A stretch of DNA of 64,000 nt from Candidatus Thorarchaeota archaeon (GTDB lineage: Archaea > Asgardarchaeota > Thorarchaeia > Thorarchaeales > Thorarchaeaceae), in NCBI GenBank assembly GCA_016841005.1, contig JAEORG010000192.1, positions 1 through 64,000 on the forward strand, in the 5' to 3' direction. Within the stretch, counting starts at the first letter, position 1. Each line of letters opens with the position of its first letter. Positions 8,615 through 16,938 of this stretch are shown here, one piece after another. The position numbers and the translations under genes are program-made. Under the pieces are notes generated by a model. It searched no databases, was not told the origin of the DNA, and worked only from the letters and a program-made list of their open reading frames with translations.

Positions 8615-9913
8615 TCAAAGCGCTGGAATTGTTTGTTCTCTAGCAACATGGTTTCTGTTTCTAATAGGATCATCAGCCTTCAGAAGTGTAAAGAAAGCCA
8701 GAACGAGGATAATAGAAGCTACTGCAAAAGGTACGATTCCAATAAGGCCTGAATGTGATGCTCCAGCAACTGGTGTGGCTGTTATATCCGCGAGAAAACC
8801 AAGTAAAATTGGACCAACCACAAAACCTGCATCACTTATCGTACGATAAAGGCCCATAGAAACTTCGAGTTTATCTTTGGGTGACAAATCTGTAATGTAT
8901 GCTGCACTAGGACCTGATAGACCAATGACACCACCATAGATTGCCATTGTGATTAATAGTCCCGGCAAATCTAGGGAATATGGAATTATCAGAATAATCA
9001 ACGAAGAAGAGAGAAGACACAATGCAAGTGGAATCTTTCTTCCAACTCTATCTGAAATACTTCCCATCGGTACAATTGTGATCGCAGTTGTTATCCCTGC
9101 AAGTGTAAGAATCAGACCTATATCGCTTGAGCTCAATCCAAGATTGTTAGCTGCATATAGTGGGACCAATGTAGATCTTACCCCGGTCCGTAAAAAGAAT
9201 GTAGTGAAGATTGTGAAAGTGACGAGAAGAAACGATGGTGCTGCGAGAACTTGTTTCATATCATGCAGGATTTCTCTTGGCACAAGTGGAGCAGTTGTAT
9301 TCCCAGAATTAGCTAATCTTGGTAAAACAAGAGTTGGTATCACCGCCACACCAGTGATTATTGCATAAGCAATGAATGGAGCACGAATGTTATACGCATC
9401 AGCGATGACGCCTCCAAAAGTAGGTCCGAAAATAGAACCTAAGAGCAGCATTCCCATGTAAAGACTCATCCATTGTCCTCGTTTTTCTTCTCCGGATATC
9501 TGAGCTAGGAAAACTGTCGCTGTTGTTACATATAGTGCTGAACCTGCTCCTTCAATCATTCTAGCAATTATCAAGATTACATAGGTTGGTGCTAAACCTG
9601 CCAAAATTGAAGAAGTTGATATTAAAATCAGACCTAGAATCATTATTTTCTTCTTATCGAGTCTTCTAGAGAGTAATCCTGCCGGTACATCAAGTACCAT
9701 TCTTGTCACTGCAAAAGCTGAAACAACAAATCCCACAAGAGTATACGAAACATCAAAGCTCTCAGCATAAGTTGGTAGAATTGGTGCGACCATACTCAAA
9801 CCAAGGAGCACCAAAAACGTGACCAAAGAAAGGTTGAGGACCGTTAACACACTTCCTTCATACTTTGAATTATTCTCTTCATCGGGTTCTTGTTGTATAT
9901 TTTCCAAATTCAA
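8615..9913 (-). CDS. Major facilitator superfamily transporter (drug-efflux type)
   Basis: The 432-residue protein has 12 predicted membrane segments. The loop between helices 2 and 3 reads DVPAGLLSRRLDKKK, matching the MFS D-R/K loop signature, and a second copy, GSISDRVGRKIP, sits between helices 8 and 9. The overall pattern fits proton-coupled multidrug exporters. Substrate unknown. A possible GNAT partner gene follows. Confidence 0.85.
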   Translation of the reverse strand: MNLENIQQEPDEENNSKYEGSVLTVLNLSLVTFLVLLGLSMVAPILPTYAESFDVSYTLVGFVVSAFAVTRMVLDVPAGLLSRRLDKKKIMILGLILISTSSILAGLAPTYVILIIARMIEGAGSALYVTTATVFLAQISGEEKRGQWMSLYMGMLLLGSIFGPTFGGVIADAYNIRAPFIAYAIITGVAVIPTLVLPRLANSGNTTAPLVPREILHDMKQVLAAPSFLLVTFTIFTTFFLRTGVRSTLVPLYAANNLGLSSSDIGLILTLAGITTAITIVPMGSISDRVGRKIPLALCLLSSSLIILIIPYSLDLPGLLITMAIYGGVIGLSGPSAAYITDLSPKDKLEVSMGLYRTISDAGFVVGPILLGFLADITATPVAGASHSGLIGIVPFAVASIILVLAFFTLLKADDPIRNRNHVAREQTIPAL

Positions 9914-10014
9914 ATGGGTCCCCTATGAAGCAGCGAGCTAGATACAGTGGTTAAAGAAGTTTCAGTTATACCTCTACACCTTTGTAACCCTGTTGATTCT
10001 TTGTAGACACATTA

Positions 10015-10671
10015 TCAATCGTAGATTTCACCTGATCGAAGAACCTCTAAGAACTCCTTCCTCTTCTCTTCCGGAACTGTGTTTAAGAAACAACCAAAGT
10101 TGGGACAGGTCGAACAATGGAAATGCTGAAGTGATATGAAAAACGAACTAGTGACTAAGGCATACACCAATAACCATCCAAATCGGTCAAGAAGATAGAT
10201 TATCGGGAAGATAAAGGCAAATCCTATCCCCCAGAGTAGAAAGACAGCCTGACCAAACCGAGTAACTGGCGCTGGATCATATTTGAATAGCTTTGGACTC
10301 CCCCAATTTGCTAGACAATAGAATCTTCCTTCATTCCCGTGTTCTTTTCCTGAGTGTTCGTAACATGGACAGTGTCTACACAACAAATACCACTCTATCC
10401 CTCCTGCAAAGAAAATCATTGATACAATGAAATGAATGGGAATCATCAGCATAGATTCAGTGAGTACAAATGAGTCAAGACCCAAAATAAGACCAATATC
10501 AAGTGATAAGCCAAAATAACTGATGCTAGAGCCCCAGAAACCAACATATCCAACAATCATAGCAGTAAATGACATCATCATGAACCATTGGGCTTGTCTG
10601 CTAGTATATCTTGCATGAATACCACAGTACACTGCTTGCTTGAATTCTTCTTTTGACTTCTCCTCACTCAT
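10015..10671 (-). CDS. Cysteine-rich polytopic membrane protein, unknown function
   Basis: The 218-residue protein has about four membrane segments (residues 30-50, 72-94, 138-158, 162-182). Between helices 2 and 3 is a loop with LCRHCPCYEHSG followed by FYCLANWGS, and after helix 4 there is HFHCSTCPNFGCF. The CxxC and HxH spacing suggests bound metal or an iron-sulfur cluster at the membrane face. No known family is recognised. Single gene. Confidence 0.5.
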   Translation of the reverse strand: MSEEKSKEEFKQAVYCGIHARYTSRQAQWFMMMSFTAMIVGYVGFWGSSISYFGLSLDIGLILGLDSFVLTESMLMIPIHFIVSMIFFAGGIEWYLLCRHCPCYEHSGKEHGNEGRFYCLANWGSPKLFKYDPAPVTRFGQAVFLLWGIGFAFIFPIIYLLDRFGWLLVYALVTSSFFISLQHFHCSTCPNFGCFLNTVPEEKRKEFLEVLRSGEIYD

Positions 10672-10763
10672 CTACCATCAGTCCTACAAAATGAATGCGT
10701 CGTAATCATCAGGAACGAACTGAGATATAAGTAGTCCTGACTAAATCTCGACTGGGTTCAAGG

Positions 10764-11306
10764 ATGACTGTGTATGTAGCCTTTCTTCGAGGTATTAATG
10801 TGGGTGGGCGAAATATAATCAAAATGAAGGAGGTCACAAAGAAACTCGAATCACTAAACTTGGAAGGCGTCACAAGCTTTAGAGCAAGTGGCAATCTTCT
10901 TTTTTCATCTAAACTGGGACTTGAAGATGTTCGGGCAATAATCCAACTGGGTGTAAAAGAACTAGCTAGCAATGATATTGGAGTCTTCTTACGTACATCC
11001 TCCCAGATGGATGAGATCATGAAACTTCAACCTTTCAAAGGAAGAGAGGTTCCTTCTGCGAAGTTATATGTCACCTTCGTTCCTTTGACAAAAACGTTCA
11101 GTATTCCCTTTCCTTTCAAGTCCAAGCACGAAGATGTTGAAGTCTTTCTTATCGAGAACAGCAATATATTCAGTCAAGCATACGAACGAAAAGGAAGATA
11201 TGGCGCGCCTAATAATATCATAGAAAAGGAACTAAATGTATTAGCAACAACACGAAATTGGAACACTATCAAAGGAATTTGTGAGATTCTGGAAAATCTC
11301 AGTTAA
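10764..11306 (+). CDS. DUF1697 family protein
   Basis: The 180-residue protein begins YVAFLRGINVGGRNIIKM and contains SFRASGNLLFSS, the hallmark motifs of the DUF1697 family, at the full usual length. The molecular function of the family is not established. It converges on the M23-like gene with only 4 nt between stop codons. Confidence 0.85.
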   Translation: MTVYVAFLRGINVGGRNIIKMKEVTKKLESLNLEGVTSFRASGNLLFSSKLGLEDVRAIIQLGVKELASNDIGVFLRTSSQMDEIMKLQPFKGREVPSAKLYVTFVPLTKTFSIPFPFKSKHEDVEVFLIENSNIFSQAYERKGRYGAPNNIIEKELNVLATTRNWNTIKGICEILENLS

Positions 11307-11310
11307 CTCA

Positions 11311-12444
11311 TTACGACATAGTGTGAACGAAATCGCCTGTATCAATTGATAATTCTCTATAATTCCTTGTTTTCGAACCTAGTATGACTTCAACATTTGA
11401 GAATTTACAAGGCAAAGGATTGGCATTGAGGAAATCTTTCCCATCCATTAACTGATAGTGTAGGTGGGAATAGGTTGTAGAAGCTCCTGAGAATCCAACT
11501 CGTGCAATGGGCTCTCCGCGTTTAACAGTCTGTCCTGTTTCTACTGTAATGCTTCCTTTTAGAAGATGAAAAAGGTGACTGTACTCTTTTTCAGTGTGTT
11601 TTATAATAACATAATTTCCCGCGAGTTCTCTAATTCTATCATCACTGATTGCAGCGTCTAAATTGAATGGAGAATCGTATAGATCGTCAAGATTATTGAC
11701 AATCGCCACAATCTCTCCATCGGCAGGAGCAAAAACCACAGTCTCATGAGTGTAGAATTTCTTCACATCGGAGAAATGAAAGTCATAATTATCTTTGAAC
11801 TCGTGTGTCTGCATTTTCCTTGTATTTCCATCGGTCCCAACAACTGAAAAATCAACACCAAATCTGCTAAAATTAGAAGCGAACCTTCCATTAGTGACAT
11901 CTCTAACTATTGACATCGCGAACCGACGATGATGAGAATAGTAATCATGCCCATCAAGAATAACAAGCAGTCCTCTGAGAGGGAGTGATAATTTCGTTTT
12001 TTGATTATATATCTGAGGGCAAACCACTACATTTCCGTAATAGAACTCCTCCTTAGTTTCCAAATCCAGAAAGGTGAACATGTAGCGTAAATGATCGAGT
12101 GGAAAATCCAACGGGAAACTGTGAAATGGGTTAAACAGGTCAAGAGTTTCCATGCCATTGATTTCATATTTTCCAATCGAGTAAATACCTGGGGTACCAA
12201 CGCCATTATGGTTAAGGTGCCTGAAAGTGATCAAATTACCCGCATTATCGTAGACTCCCATTTTGATAAATTGAATTCTTAATTTTCTTGAAGTGAGACC
12301 TTCTAATATGAAATCAAAATTCAGCTCGTATGAGTTTCGAGCCTCTTCTATGTAGATTAGATCAGGATTAGGAGATATCTCGATAACCTTCTCCTCAGAT
12401 TCATGGTTTGAGAGAAAACCTTCCAATTTAGGATCTATTGCCAT
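11311..12444 (-). CDS. Predicted cytoplasmic M23-like (lysostaphin-fold) protein
   Basis: The 377-residue protein has no signal peptide or membrane segment. The C-terminal half is an M23/lysostaphin fold: VFAPADGEIVAIV, GNYVIIKH, YSHLFHL, GQTVKRGEPIARVGFSGAST and HLHYQL (the H-x-H motif). The first zinc motif, normally H-x-G-x-D, reads RFGVD, with Arg in the His position; a nearby SHHRRF might supply a ligand instead. The first 160 residues form a beta-rich domain that is not recognised. An intracellular location is unusual for this fold. It diverges from the small membrane protein operon at 12474. Confidence 0.55.
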   Translation of the reverse strand: MAIDPKLEGFLSNHESEEKVIEISPNPDLIYIEEARNSYELNFDFILEGLTSRKLRIQFIKMGVYDNAGNLITFRHLNHNGVGTPGIYSIGKYEINGMETLDLFNPFHSFPLDFPLDHLRYMFTFLDLETKEEFYYGNVVVCPQIYNQKTKLSLPLRGLLVILDGHDYYSHHRRFAMSIVRDVTNGRFASNFSRFGVDFSVVGTDGNTRKMQTHEFKDNYDFHFSDVKKFYTHETVVFAPADGEIVAIVNNLDDLYDSPFNLDAAISDDRIRELAGNYVIIKHTEKEYSHLFHLLKGSITVETGQTVKRGEPIARVGFSGASTTYSHLHYQLMDGKDFLNANPLPCKFSNVEVILGSKTRNYRELSIDTGDFVHTMS

Positions 12445-12473
12445 TTGATCTTCAATCCTGTAGGAGGAATATT

Positions 12474-12899
12474 GTGCTCAGTACGCCAGGTACTTATGGT
12501 TCCTTTGATTATTTTAACAGAAGACTTAACTTTGTGTTATTTATCCCTACATCCCAGGTGGTTAGCTTACAAGTAGATTTGATAGACCCGGATGACCTGT
12601 ACCTTATTGGAGTTGAATCATTAATTGCTCTAGGTGTACTTGTAGCTTTGGTGATCGCATATCTGATATTATCAAGACATGAGAAGATTGCCAAAGGATG
12701 GAACTTTGTAGTATTTGGGCTATTGTTCATCCTTATACACTCCATCTTTGATGTTTTGGACACACTACAATGGGACGATATTGTAGTAGATGTTTTGAAT
12801 GTGGGCGATGGAATAACATTTCTAATTGGATTACTATTGTTTGCTATTGGGCTCTATAGAATAGCTGAATTTGGAGCTAAACAATGGGAGGTGAAATAG
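12474..12899 (+). CDS. Small membrane protein, first gene of longin-like/V4R unit
   Basis: The start is set at the GTG at 12474 because GGAGG lies exactly 6 nt upstream; a TTG at 12438 would put this ribosome site inside the gene and overlap the divergent gene. The 141-residue product has hydrophobic segments at about residues 48-70, 82-102 and 115-133. No family recognised. The stop abuts the next gene with zero spacing, and the third gene follows with overlap, so the three are clearly co-transcribed. Confidence 0.55.
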   Translation: MLSTPGTYGSFDYFNRRLNFVLFIPTSQVVSLQVDLIDPDDLYLIGVESLIALGVLVALVIAYLILSRHEKIAKGWNFVVFGLLFILIHSIFDVLDTLQWDDIVVDVLNVGDGITFLIGLLLFAIGLYRIAEFGAKQWEVK

Positions 12900-13274
12900 T
12901 TGCAAGATGTGTCATTAGATTTTGTACCCCCAACTGAACCTCTAGAGATTCTCAAGGCATTCTTAGATATTTCAACAGCAGTCGCATTTGGTATTGTATT
13001 AATCGTCATTCTCATAGCTAAGAACCGTTATCCGATGATGGAAAGAAGAAGAACATTCTGGCCTCTCGTTATTTTTGCAATTTTTGGAATAATTAGCACG
13101 GGGATGGACGCCTTTGACGAATTCTTCTGGTTCACTCCCAAAGCATTCTACGACTTCATCTGGAAACCAACTCGTCTGTTCCTATTCCTCATAGGTATCT
13201 TCATTTTGGTGTTTGCCTTCATCCAATTCTACGGCTTCTCGGAACGCCTCTTCGGAGAAGGCACAAATGAATGA
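12900..13274 (+). CDS. Small membrane protein, second gene of longin-like/V4R unit
   Basis: The TTG start has GGAGGTG 6 nt upstream, inside the end of the preceding gene. The 124-residue protein has three membrane segments (about residues 18-38, 54-74, 93-115) and resembles its neighbour in size and topology, so the two may be diverged paralogs or partners. It overlaps the following longin-like/V4R gene by 8 nt. Function unknown. Confidence 0.55.
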   Translation: MQDVSLDFVPPTEPLEILKAFLDISTAVAFGIVLIVILIAKNRYPMMERRRTFWPLVIFAIFGIISTGMDAFDEFFWFTPKAFYDFIWKPTRLFLFLIGIFILVFAFIQFYGFSERLFGEGTNE

Positions 13275-14169
13275 GATGATTAAGACAGTCTATATTCTGC
13301 ATCTAGATGGAATCGCACTCCTCAGTATGAATCCTGAAAACCCCAATCAGAAAGAATCTGGTTCTTTTACAGACCTCTTTGGAGGGTTTTCAAGTGCAAT
13401 TAATACCCTACTTGTCGAATTAGGCCATAAAGAACTCAAATCAATAACTGTGGAAGATGGCATTCTTGCATACAGTTCACAGGATCCAGTCCTGTTTGTA
13501 GTCCATGCAGTAAATCCAAAGTATGAGCAATTTGCAAAATTGCTTGTGAAACAAGTAGAGTATGAATTTTTCAGATTCTATGATGAAAAACTGAATAACC
13601 GAGAATTTTTTGTGAATAGTGATAACTTCATACCTTTTGAATCAAAGATTATAGAACTATACTCAAGTCTAAAGAAACTTCAAGACCAGTATCCGGAAAT
13701 CCTTGAGTTTCTTCCTTCATTTATTCCACTATCTCGTTTATATGAAGTTTTGAACATTGGGCTCGATATCATATATGGATATCCAGATGATACGATAAAA
13801 CTCGTTAGGCATTTGGGTGAATACTTCGATAATGATTCAGGGATAGAAGAGGTCATTGCTCAGTCACTCGGACGATATTCTGGTCATCGAATAGCAAAAT
13901 CACGATTCAAGAAGAAAATTGTTCTCAATCCTGAAGAAATTCTTGATTTACTGAATGAAATTTCAGTAACAAAACTTGATTCAAACCAAGAATTCTTTGA
14001 TGTTTTGCTCTGTCCGATTTGTCGTGGAAAAACATCTGAAAAACCGATATGTCAGTTCTTTAGTGGTTTTATTGAAGGGGCTCTTGATAATCCTGGAATA
14101 TCCGTCGAGGAAACCTCATGCAGAGCACTTGGAGCTAAGAGTTGTAGGTTCACTCTTAATCGAGTTTAA
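13267..14169 (+). CDS. Longin-like domain fused to V4R (Bet3-like fold) domain
   Basis: Start ATG at 13267, inside the end of the upstream gene. The 300-residue protein begins with a longin/profilin-like alpha-beta module (residues 5-110): KTVYILHLDGIALLSMN, then LFGGFSSAINTLLVELG, KELKSITVEDGILAYSS and DPVLFVVHAV. Residues 160-300 end with a V4R signature (CQFFSGFIEG, then CRALGAKSCRFTL), preceded by a CPIC pair. V4R shares its fold with Bet3-type TRAPP subunits and binds small molecules in bacterial regulators. The two preceding genes are membrane proteins, so a membrane-associated sensor or tether is plausible. The longin assignment is by motif pattern only. Confidence 0.6.
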   Translation: MNEMIKTVYILHLDGIALLSMNPENPNQKESGSFTDLFGGFSSAINTLLVELGHKELKSITVEDGILAYSSQDPVLFVVHAVNPKYEQFAKLLVKQVEYEFFRFYDEKLNNREFFVNSDNFIPFESKIIELYSSLKKLQDQYPEILEFLPSFIPLSRLYEVLNIGLDIIYGYPDDTIKLVRHLGEYFDNDSGIEEVIAQSLGRYSGHRIAKSRFKKKIVLNPEEILDLLNEISVTKLDSNQEFFDVLLCPICRGKTSEKPICQFFSGFIEGALDNPGISVEETSCRALGAKSCRFTLNRV

Positions 14170-14187
14170 TTTTAGTTGGTGATTACT

Positions 14188-14760
14188 ATGGATCCGTTAC
14201 TTCTTGACGTCCCTGAGATGTTTGAAAGTGATCGCCTGATTTTGCGTAAGTATAGTAAAGGCGATGGTTTAAGCTTCTTTGAAATCTTTGAACGGAATGA
14301 TAATAGAACGCAATTGAAAGATAGTGTAAGCGAAGCTGAGGAAGTTAAAACCGCAGATGATGCAGAAGTACGGATTCGGCAAATGATGGTAGACTGGGAG
14401 GCAAGAAAGAGATTTGTAATGACAATTTGGCTGAAAGAAACATCTACTCAGATAGGACAGATATGGATTGAAGCGAATAGATGGGATGTGCCATCCTTTG
14501 AGCTTGGTTGGTTTCTTGACGCAGGATATTGGGGTGAAGGATATGCAACCGAAGCTGCAAAACGAGCGATGGAGTTCATCTTTGAGGATCTAAATGCTCA
14601 CAAAATAGTCGTCATAACACGCGACTATAACGAAAGGAGTTACAGGCTTGCTGAAAGACTTGGTTTCATCAAAGAAGGTCACTTCAGAGAAGGGCAAATC
14701 GAAGATGGAAAAAGGTACGGTCTTCTGTATTATGGAATGCTTAGAGAAGAATATCGCTGA
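14188..14760 (+). CDS. GNAT acetyltransferase, RimJ/RimL-like
   Basis: Start ATG at 14188 with GGTGA 5 nt upstream. The 190-residue product opens with FESDRLILRKYSKGDG and has ELGWFLDAGYWGEGYATEAAKRAMEF (acetyl-CoA-binding motif) and RLAERLGFIKEGHFREG, the layout of RimJ/RimL-type enzymes that acetylate protein N-termini or small amines. It follows the longin-like/V4R gene by 18 nt and may belong to the same transcript. Acceptor unknown. Confidence 0.85.
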   Translation: MDPLLLDVPEMFESDRLILRKYSKGDGLSFFEIFERNDNRTQLKDSVSEAEEVKTADDAEVRIRQMMVDWEARKRFVMTIWLKETSTQIGQIWIEANRWDVPSFELGWFLDAGYWGEGYATEAAKRAMEFIFEDLNAHKIVVITRDYNERSYRLAERLGFIKEGHFREGQIEDGKRYGLLYYGMLREEYR

Positions 14761-14822
14761 ACAACCATCGTTGCAATTGTTTATGTTGATACTATCCTCT
14801 TCTGATTGAGGAGATATCTTCA

Positions 14823-15383
14823 ATGTGTCGTTATGGAAATGCGTTCATTCCAAAAGTTGGTAAGAAGGACCTGTCGATGCCTTCTGCTCCAGAAGGATTA
14901 GTTGCGTCCTTCGATGAACCGTTTCAGACCAATTTCTCAACCTTGCATAAAGATGACGAAGGAGTACTATTGGCGCTCCATGATGGACATTGCCTATGTG
15001 ATTACCAAGACTGGAACACACTCTTTCAATATTTAGAGTCCATTAGAGTCCTCAACAATCTCAATGAAGTAGAGTTTCTCTTGTACTGGTCTGATGATGT
15101 TTATCCAATGACCAATCGAATTGTGATTGACATGCATCTTGATTCTATTAAAGAACCTCCAGTTGAAGGAGTAATTTACGAAATAACAGTAGCAACATCT
15201 AGAAGATTGGAACAAAACATAGGAAAACGAATCCATCTCCTATTCAAAAGCAGGAAAGAGTATCGAGGAATACTTTCATCGTACGATGCTGAAAGTGGTA
15301 ACGGAATACTTCAGGGCTTGGAGCCAAATGACACCCTTTATTTTCATTACAAAGAGATTGCCTCAGTTGACATAGAATCCTAG
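14823..15383 (+). CDS. Hypothetical protein with possible Sm-like C-terminal domain
   Basis: The 186-residue protein has no recognised N-terminal domain (residues 1-120, mixed alpha/beta, several tryptophans). Residues 130-184 (NIGKRIHLLFKSRKEYRGIL, SSYDAESGNGIL, LYFHYKEIASVDIE) follow the Sm1/Sm2 pattern: a G-K-R-h-x-h-x-h-K strand, a R/K-G-x-L-x-S-Y-D turn and a final Y-x-x-I-x-x-I-D strand. An Sm-like barrel is therefore likely but unproven. Start ATG at 14823, 62 nt after the acetyltransferase gene. Confidence 0.45.
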   Translation: MCRYGNAFIPKVGKKDLSMPSAPEGLVASFDEPFQTNFSTLHKDDEGVLLALHDGHCLCDYQDWNTLFQYLESIRVLNNLNEVEFLLYWSDDVYPMTNRIVIDMHLDSIKEPPVEGVIYEITVATSRRLEQNIGKRIHLLFKSRKEYRGILSSYDAESGNGILQGLEPNDTLYFHYKEIASVDIES

Positions 15384-15423
15384 CAGGCAAACTAATAGCA
15401 AAACTACGTATTTGTGAGACACA

Positions 15424-16218
15424 ATGCAACTCTTCGATGAATTAAAAGAATCCGATTTCAGTCGTGATAGAATTCCGCATGCCTTAGAAAAAATCAAGGT
15501 AATCAATGAATTAGTGATTAACCATTTTGGTCCAAAATTTGAAGTTGTGAAGAAGGAGAGGTTGCAGAGTAAAAAGAACCTAGTCTATCATGTGATTCTG
15601 AAACCTCTGGAGGGTTCAGAGGTCAATTTCATTACAAAGGTTTTCGCTACTAGCAACTTTGAGATTGAGCAGAAACTCCTAGAACAATGTTCAGAAGGCG
15701 ACCTTAAGGTTCCGGAAATGATAGAAGCAAGGGATGGGGTGATGTTGCTATCGTACATCAAAGGCGAATTGCTAGTAGACAGGTTAAACAAATTGTTTGA
15801 GGTCAGACTAATTGATGAACTAGCTCAGTGGTATTTTGATTTTCATAGTCTTCAACCACTTCTGAAAGGTGACCCTCGCCTACGAAATTTTATTGTTGGA
15901 TCTGATGGTCTTTATGGTTTTGATTTTGAAGAGGCGACTAAAGGACACTGGATTGTAGATATTGGAGGGATTGCAGCAAGCCTCCTTGATACTGACCCTA
16001 TCAATGATCCTCGAAAACAGGTTATGGTTTCGCGGTTACTTAGTAAATATCTTAGGCTAAAAAGGACAGAGAGGACAACTGATATCGAGCAAGATTTCCT
16101 AAATGTAATTTCCACTTTTCTCAAGCAGACTGCTAAACGACGAAACTCTGTGGAACTATCTGTCTTAGCTAATCAGATTGAGAAAAACGGTCTCTCTATA
16201 ATTCGAAACCAATCCTAA
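15424..16218 (+). CDS. Atypical protein-kinase-like/aminoglycoside-phosphotransferase-like protein
   Basis: The 264-residue protein has a kinase C-lobe pattern: LKGDPRLRNFIVGSDGLYGFDFEEA reads like the H-G-D-x-x-x-x-N catalytic loop with Lys replacing His, followed by a D-F-E in place of D-F-G. The N-lobe contains VNFITKVF, where the Lys could be the ATP-binding lysine, and MLLSYIKGELL resembles the hinge. The closest architectures are APH/Bud32-type small-molecule or atypical kinases. Substrate unknown. Short for a protein kinase. It lies 40 nt after the preceding gene. Confidence 0.5.
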   Translation: MQLFDELKESDFSRDRIPHALEKIKVINELVINHFGPKFEVVKKERLQSKKNLVYHVILKPLEGSEVNFITKVFATSNFEIEQKLLEQCSEGDLKVPEMIEARDGVMLLSYIKGELLVDRLNKLFEVRLIDELAQWYFDFHSLQPLLKGDPRLRNFIVGSDGLYGFDFEEATKGHWIVDIGGIAASLLDTDPINDPRKQVMVSRLLSKYLRLKRTERTTDIEQDFLNVISTFLKQTAKRRNSVELSVLANQIEKNGLSIIRNQS

Positions 16219-16318
16219 CAGTATTTTGAAAGAATCACTCTATACTTTGTAAGTGATTAAATCCACACTGAATGAATTTTATGGCATGAATCGAAAAAGG
16301 ATAGTAGTTTCCGCTTAA

Positions 16319-16507
16319 CTATCCTCGAACTCGAACTCCATGAACTTTCTTATGAGCCCATGCATATTGACGGAGCTTAGATGATGCTCCAAAACCGCAG
16401 GCTGCACACTTCTTGTGTCTAACATGATATGATCTTCTGCCGCATCTTCGACATCTGATATGATGGGGGTTGTTCTTCTTACCTTTCGATGGAGTTCCTT
16501 TTCCCAT
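16319..16507 (-). CDS. rpl37e: Large-subunit ribosomal protein eL37
   Basis: The 62-residue basic protein has zinc pairs C19/C22 and C34/C37 ([19 protein letters not shown]) and ends [19 protein letters not shown], matching archaeal/eukaryotic eL37. It binds 23S rRNA in the large subunit. It starts 6 nt after the Lsm stop codon; Lsm-eL37 is a conserved archaeal gene pair. Confidence 0.97.
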   Translation of the reverse strand: MGKGTPSKGKKNNPHHIRCRRCGRRSYHVRHKKCAACGFGASSKLRQYAWAHKKVHGVRVRG

Positions 16508-16513
16508 TGACGA

Positions 16514-16777
16514 TTACTCCTTTTTCTTTGGCGGCTTAGGAGGCGGGCTAACGATTACTACATTATCGCCTCTAACAATTATTGTTTGAACTGACTCAAC
16601 CAGTTCCTGCTCTGTTTCAGGATCAAAGTATATCTCATCAGCGTCTTCAATTATGAGATTCAGGTGCTGGTCGTATCCTCGCAGTTTTCCCTTTAATTTT
16701 CGTTTCCCCTTCAGCTCAACAAGGATGTGTCCACCAATTGATTTCTGAAGGAGTTCCATAGGTTTACCTGAGTTCAT
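16514..16777 (-). CDS. Sm-like archaeal protein (Lsm/SmAP1)
   Basis: The ATG at 16777 (MNSGKPMELLQKS) has GGTGA 7 nt upstream; the frame is open further upstream but without homology. The 87-residue protein has the Sm1 motif (GGHILVELKGKRKLKGKLRGYDQHLNLII) and Sm2 (QTIIVRGDNVVIVSPP). Sm proteins form heptameric rings that bind U-rich RNA. An insertion (DADEIYFDPETEQELVE) separates the motifs and the tail is Pro/Lys-rich. It heads a two-gene operon with eL37 and diverges from the MCT-1-like gene. Confidence 0.95.
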   Translation of the reverse strand: MNSGKPMELLQKSIGGHILVELKGKRKLKGKLRGYDQHLNLIIEDADEIYFDPETEQELVESVQTIIVRGDNVVIVSPPPKPPKKKE

Positions 16778-16938
16778 AATGTTCACCGAAGAAACACGTT
16801 CGAAGGCCTTCTGGTCCTCAACGGTCGCGCTAGTCTTTGGCCACGGCTTAAAAACATGACGATGGCTCCTTTTCAGAAAATGGATGAAGCTAGTTGCAGT
16901 CGGAGCCTTCAAAAGGTTGTGGATGAAACCATCATCAA

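Noticed and set aside
14823..14850. SRAP/HMCES-type peptidase start (MC followed by R-Y)
   Set aside because: The catalytic Cys2 context of that family (M-C-G-R) and its later motifs are absent.
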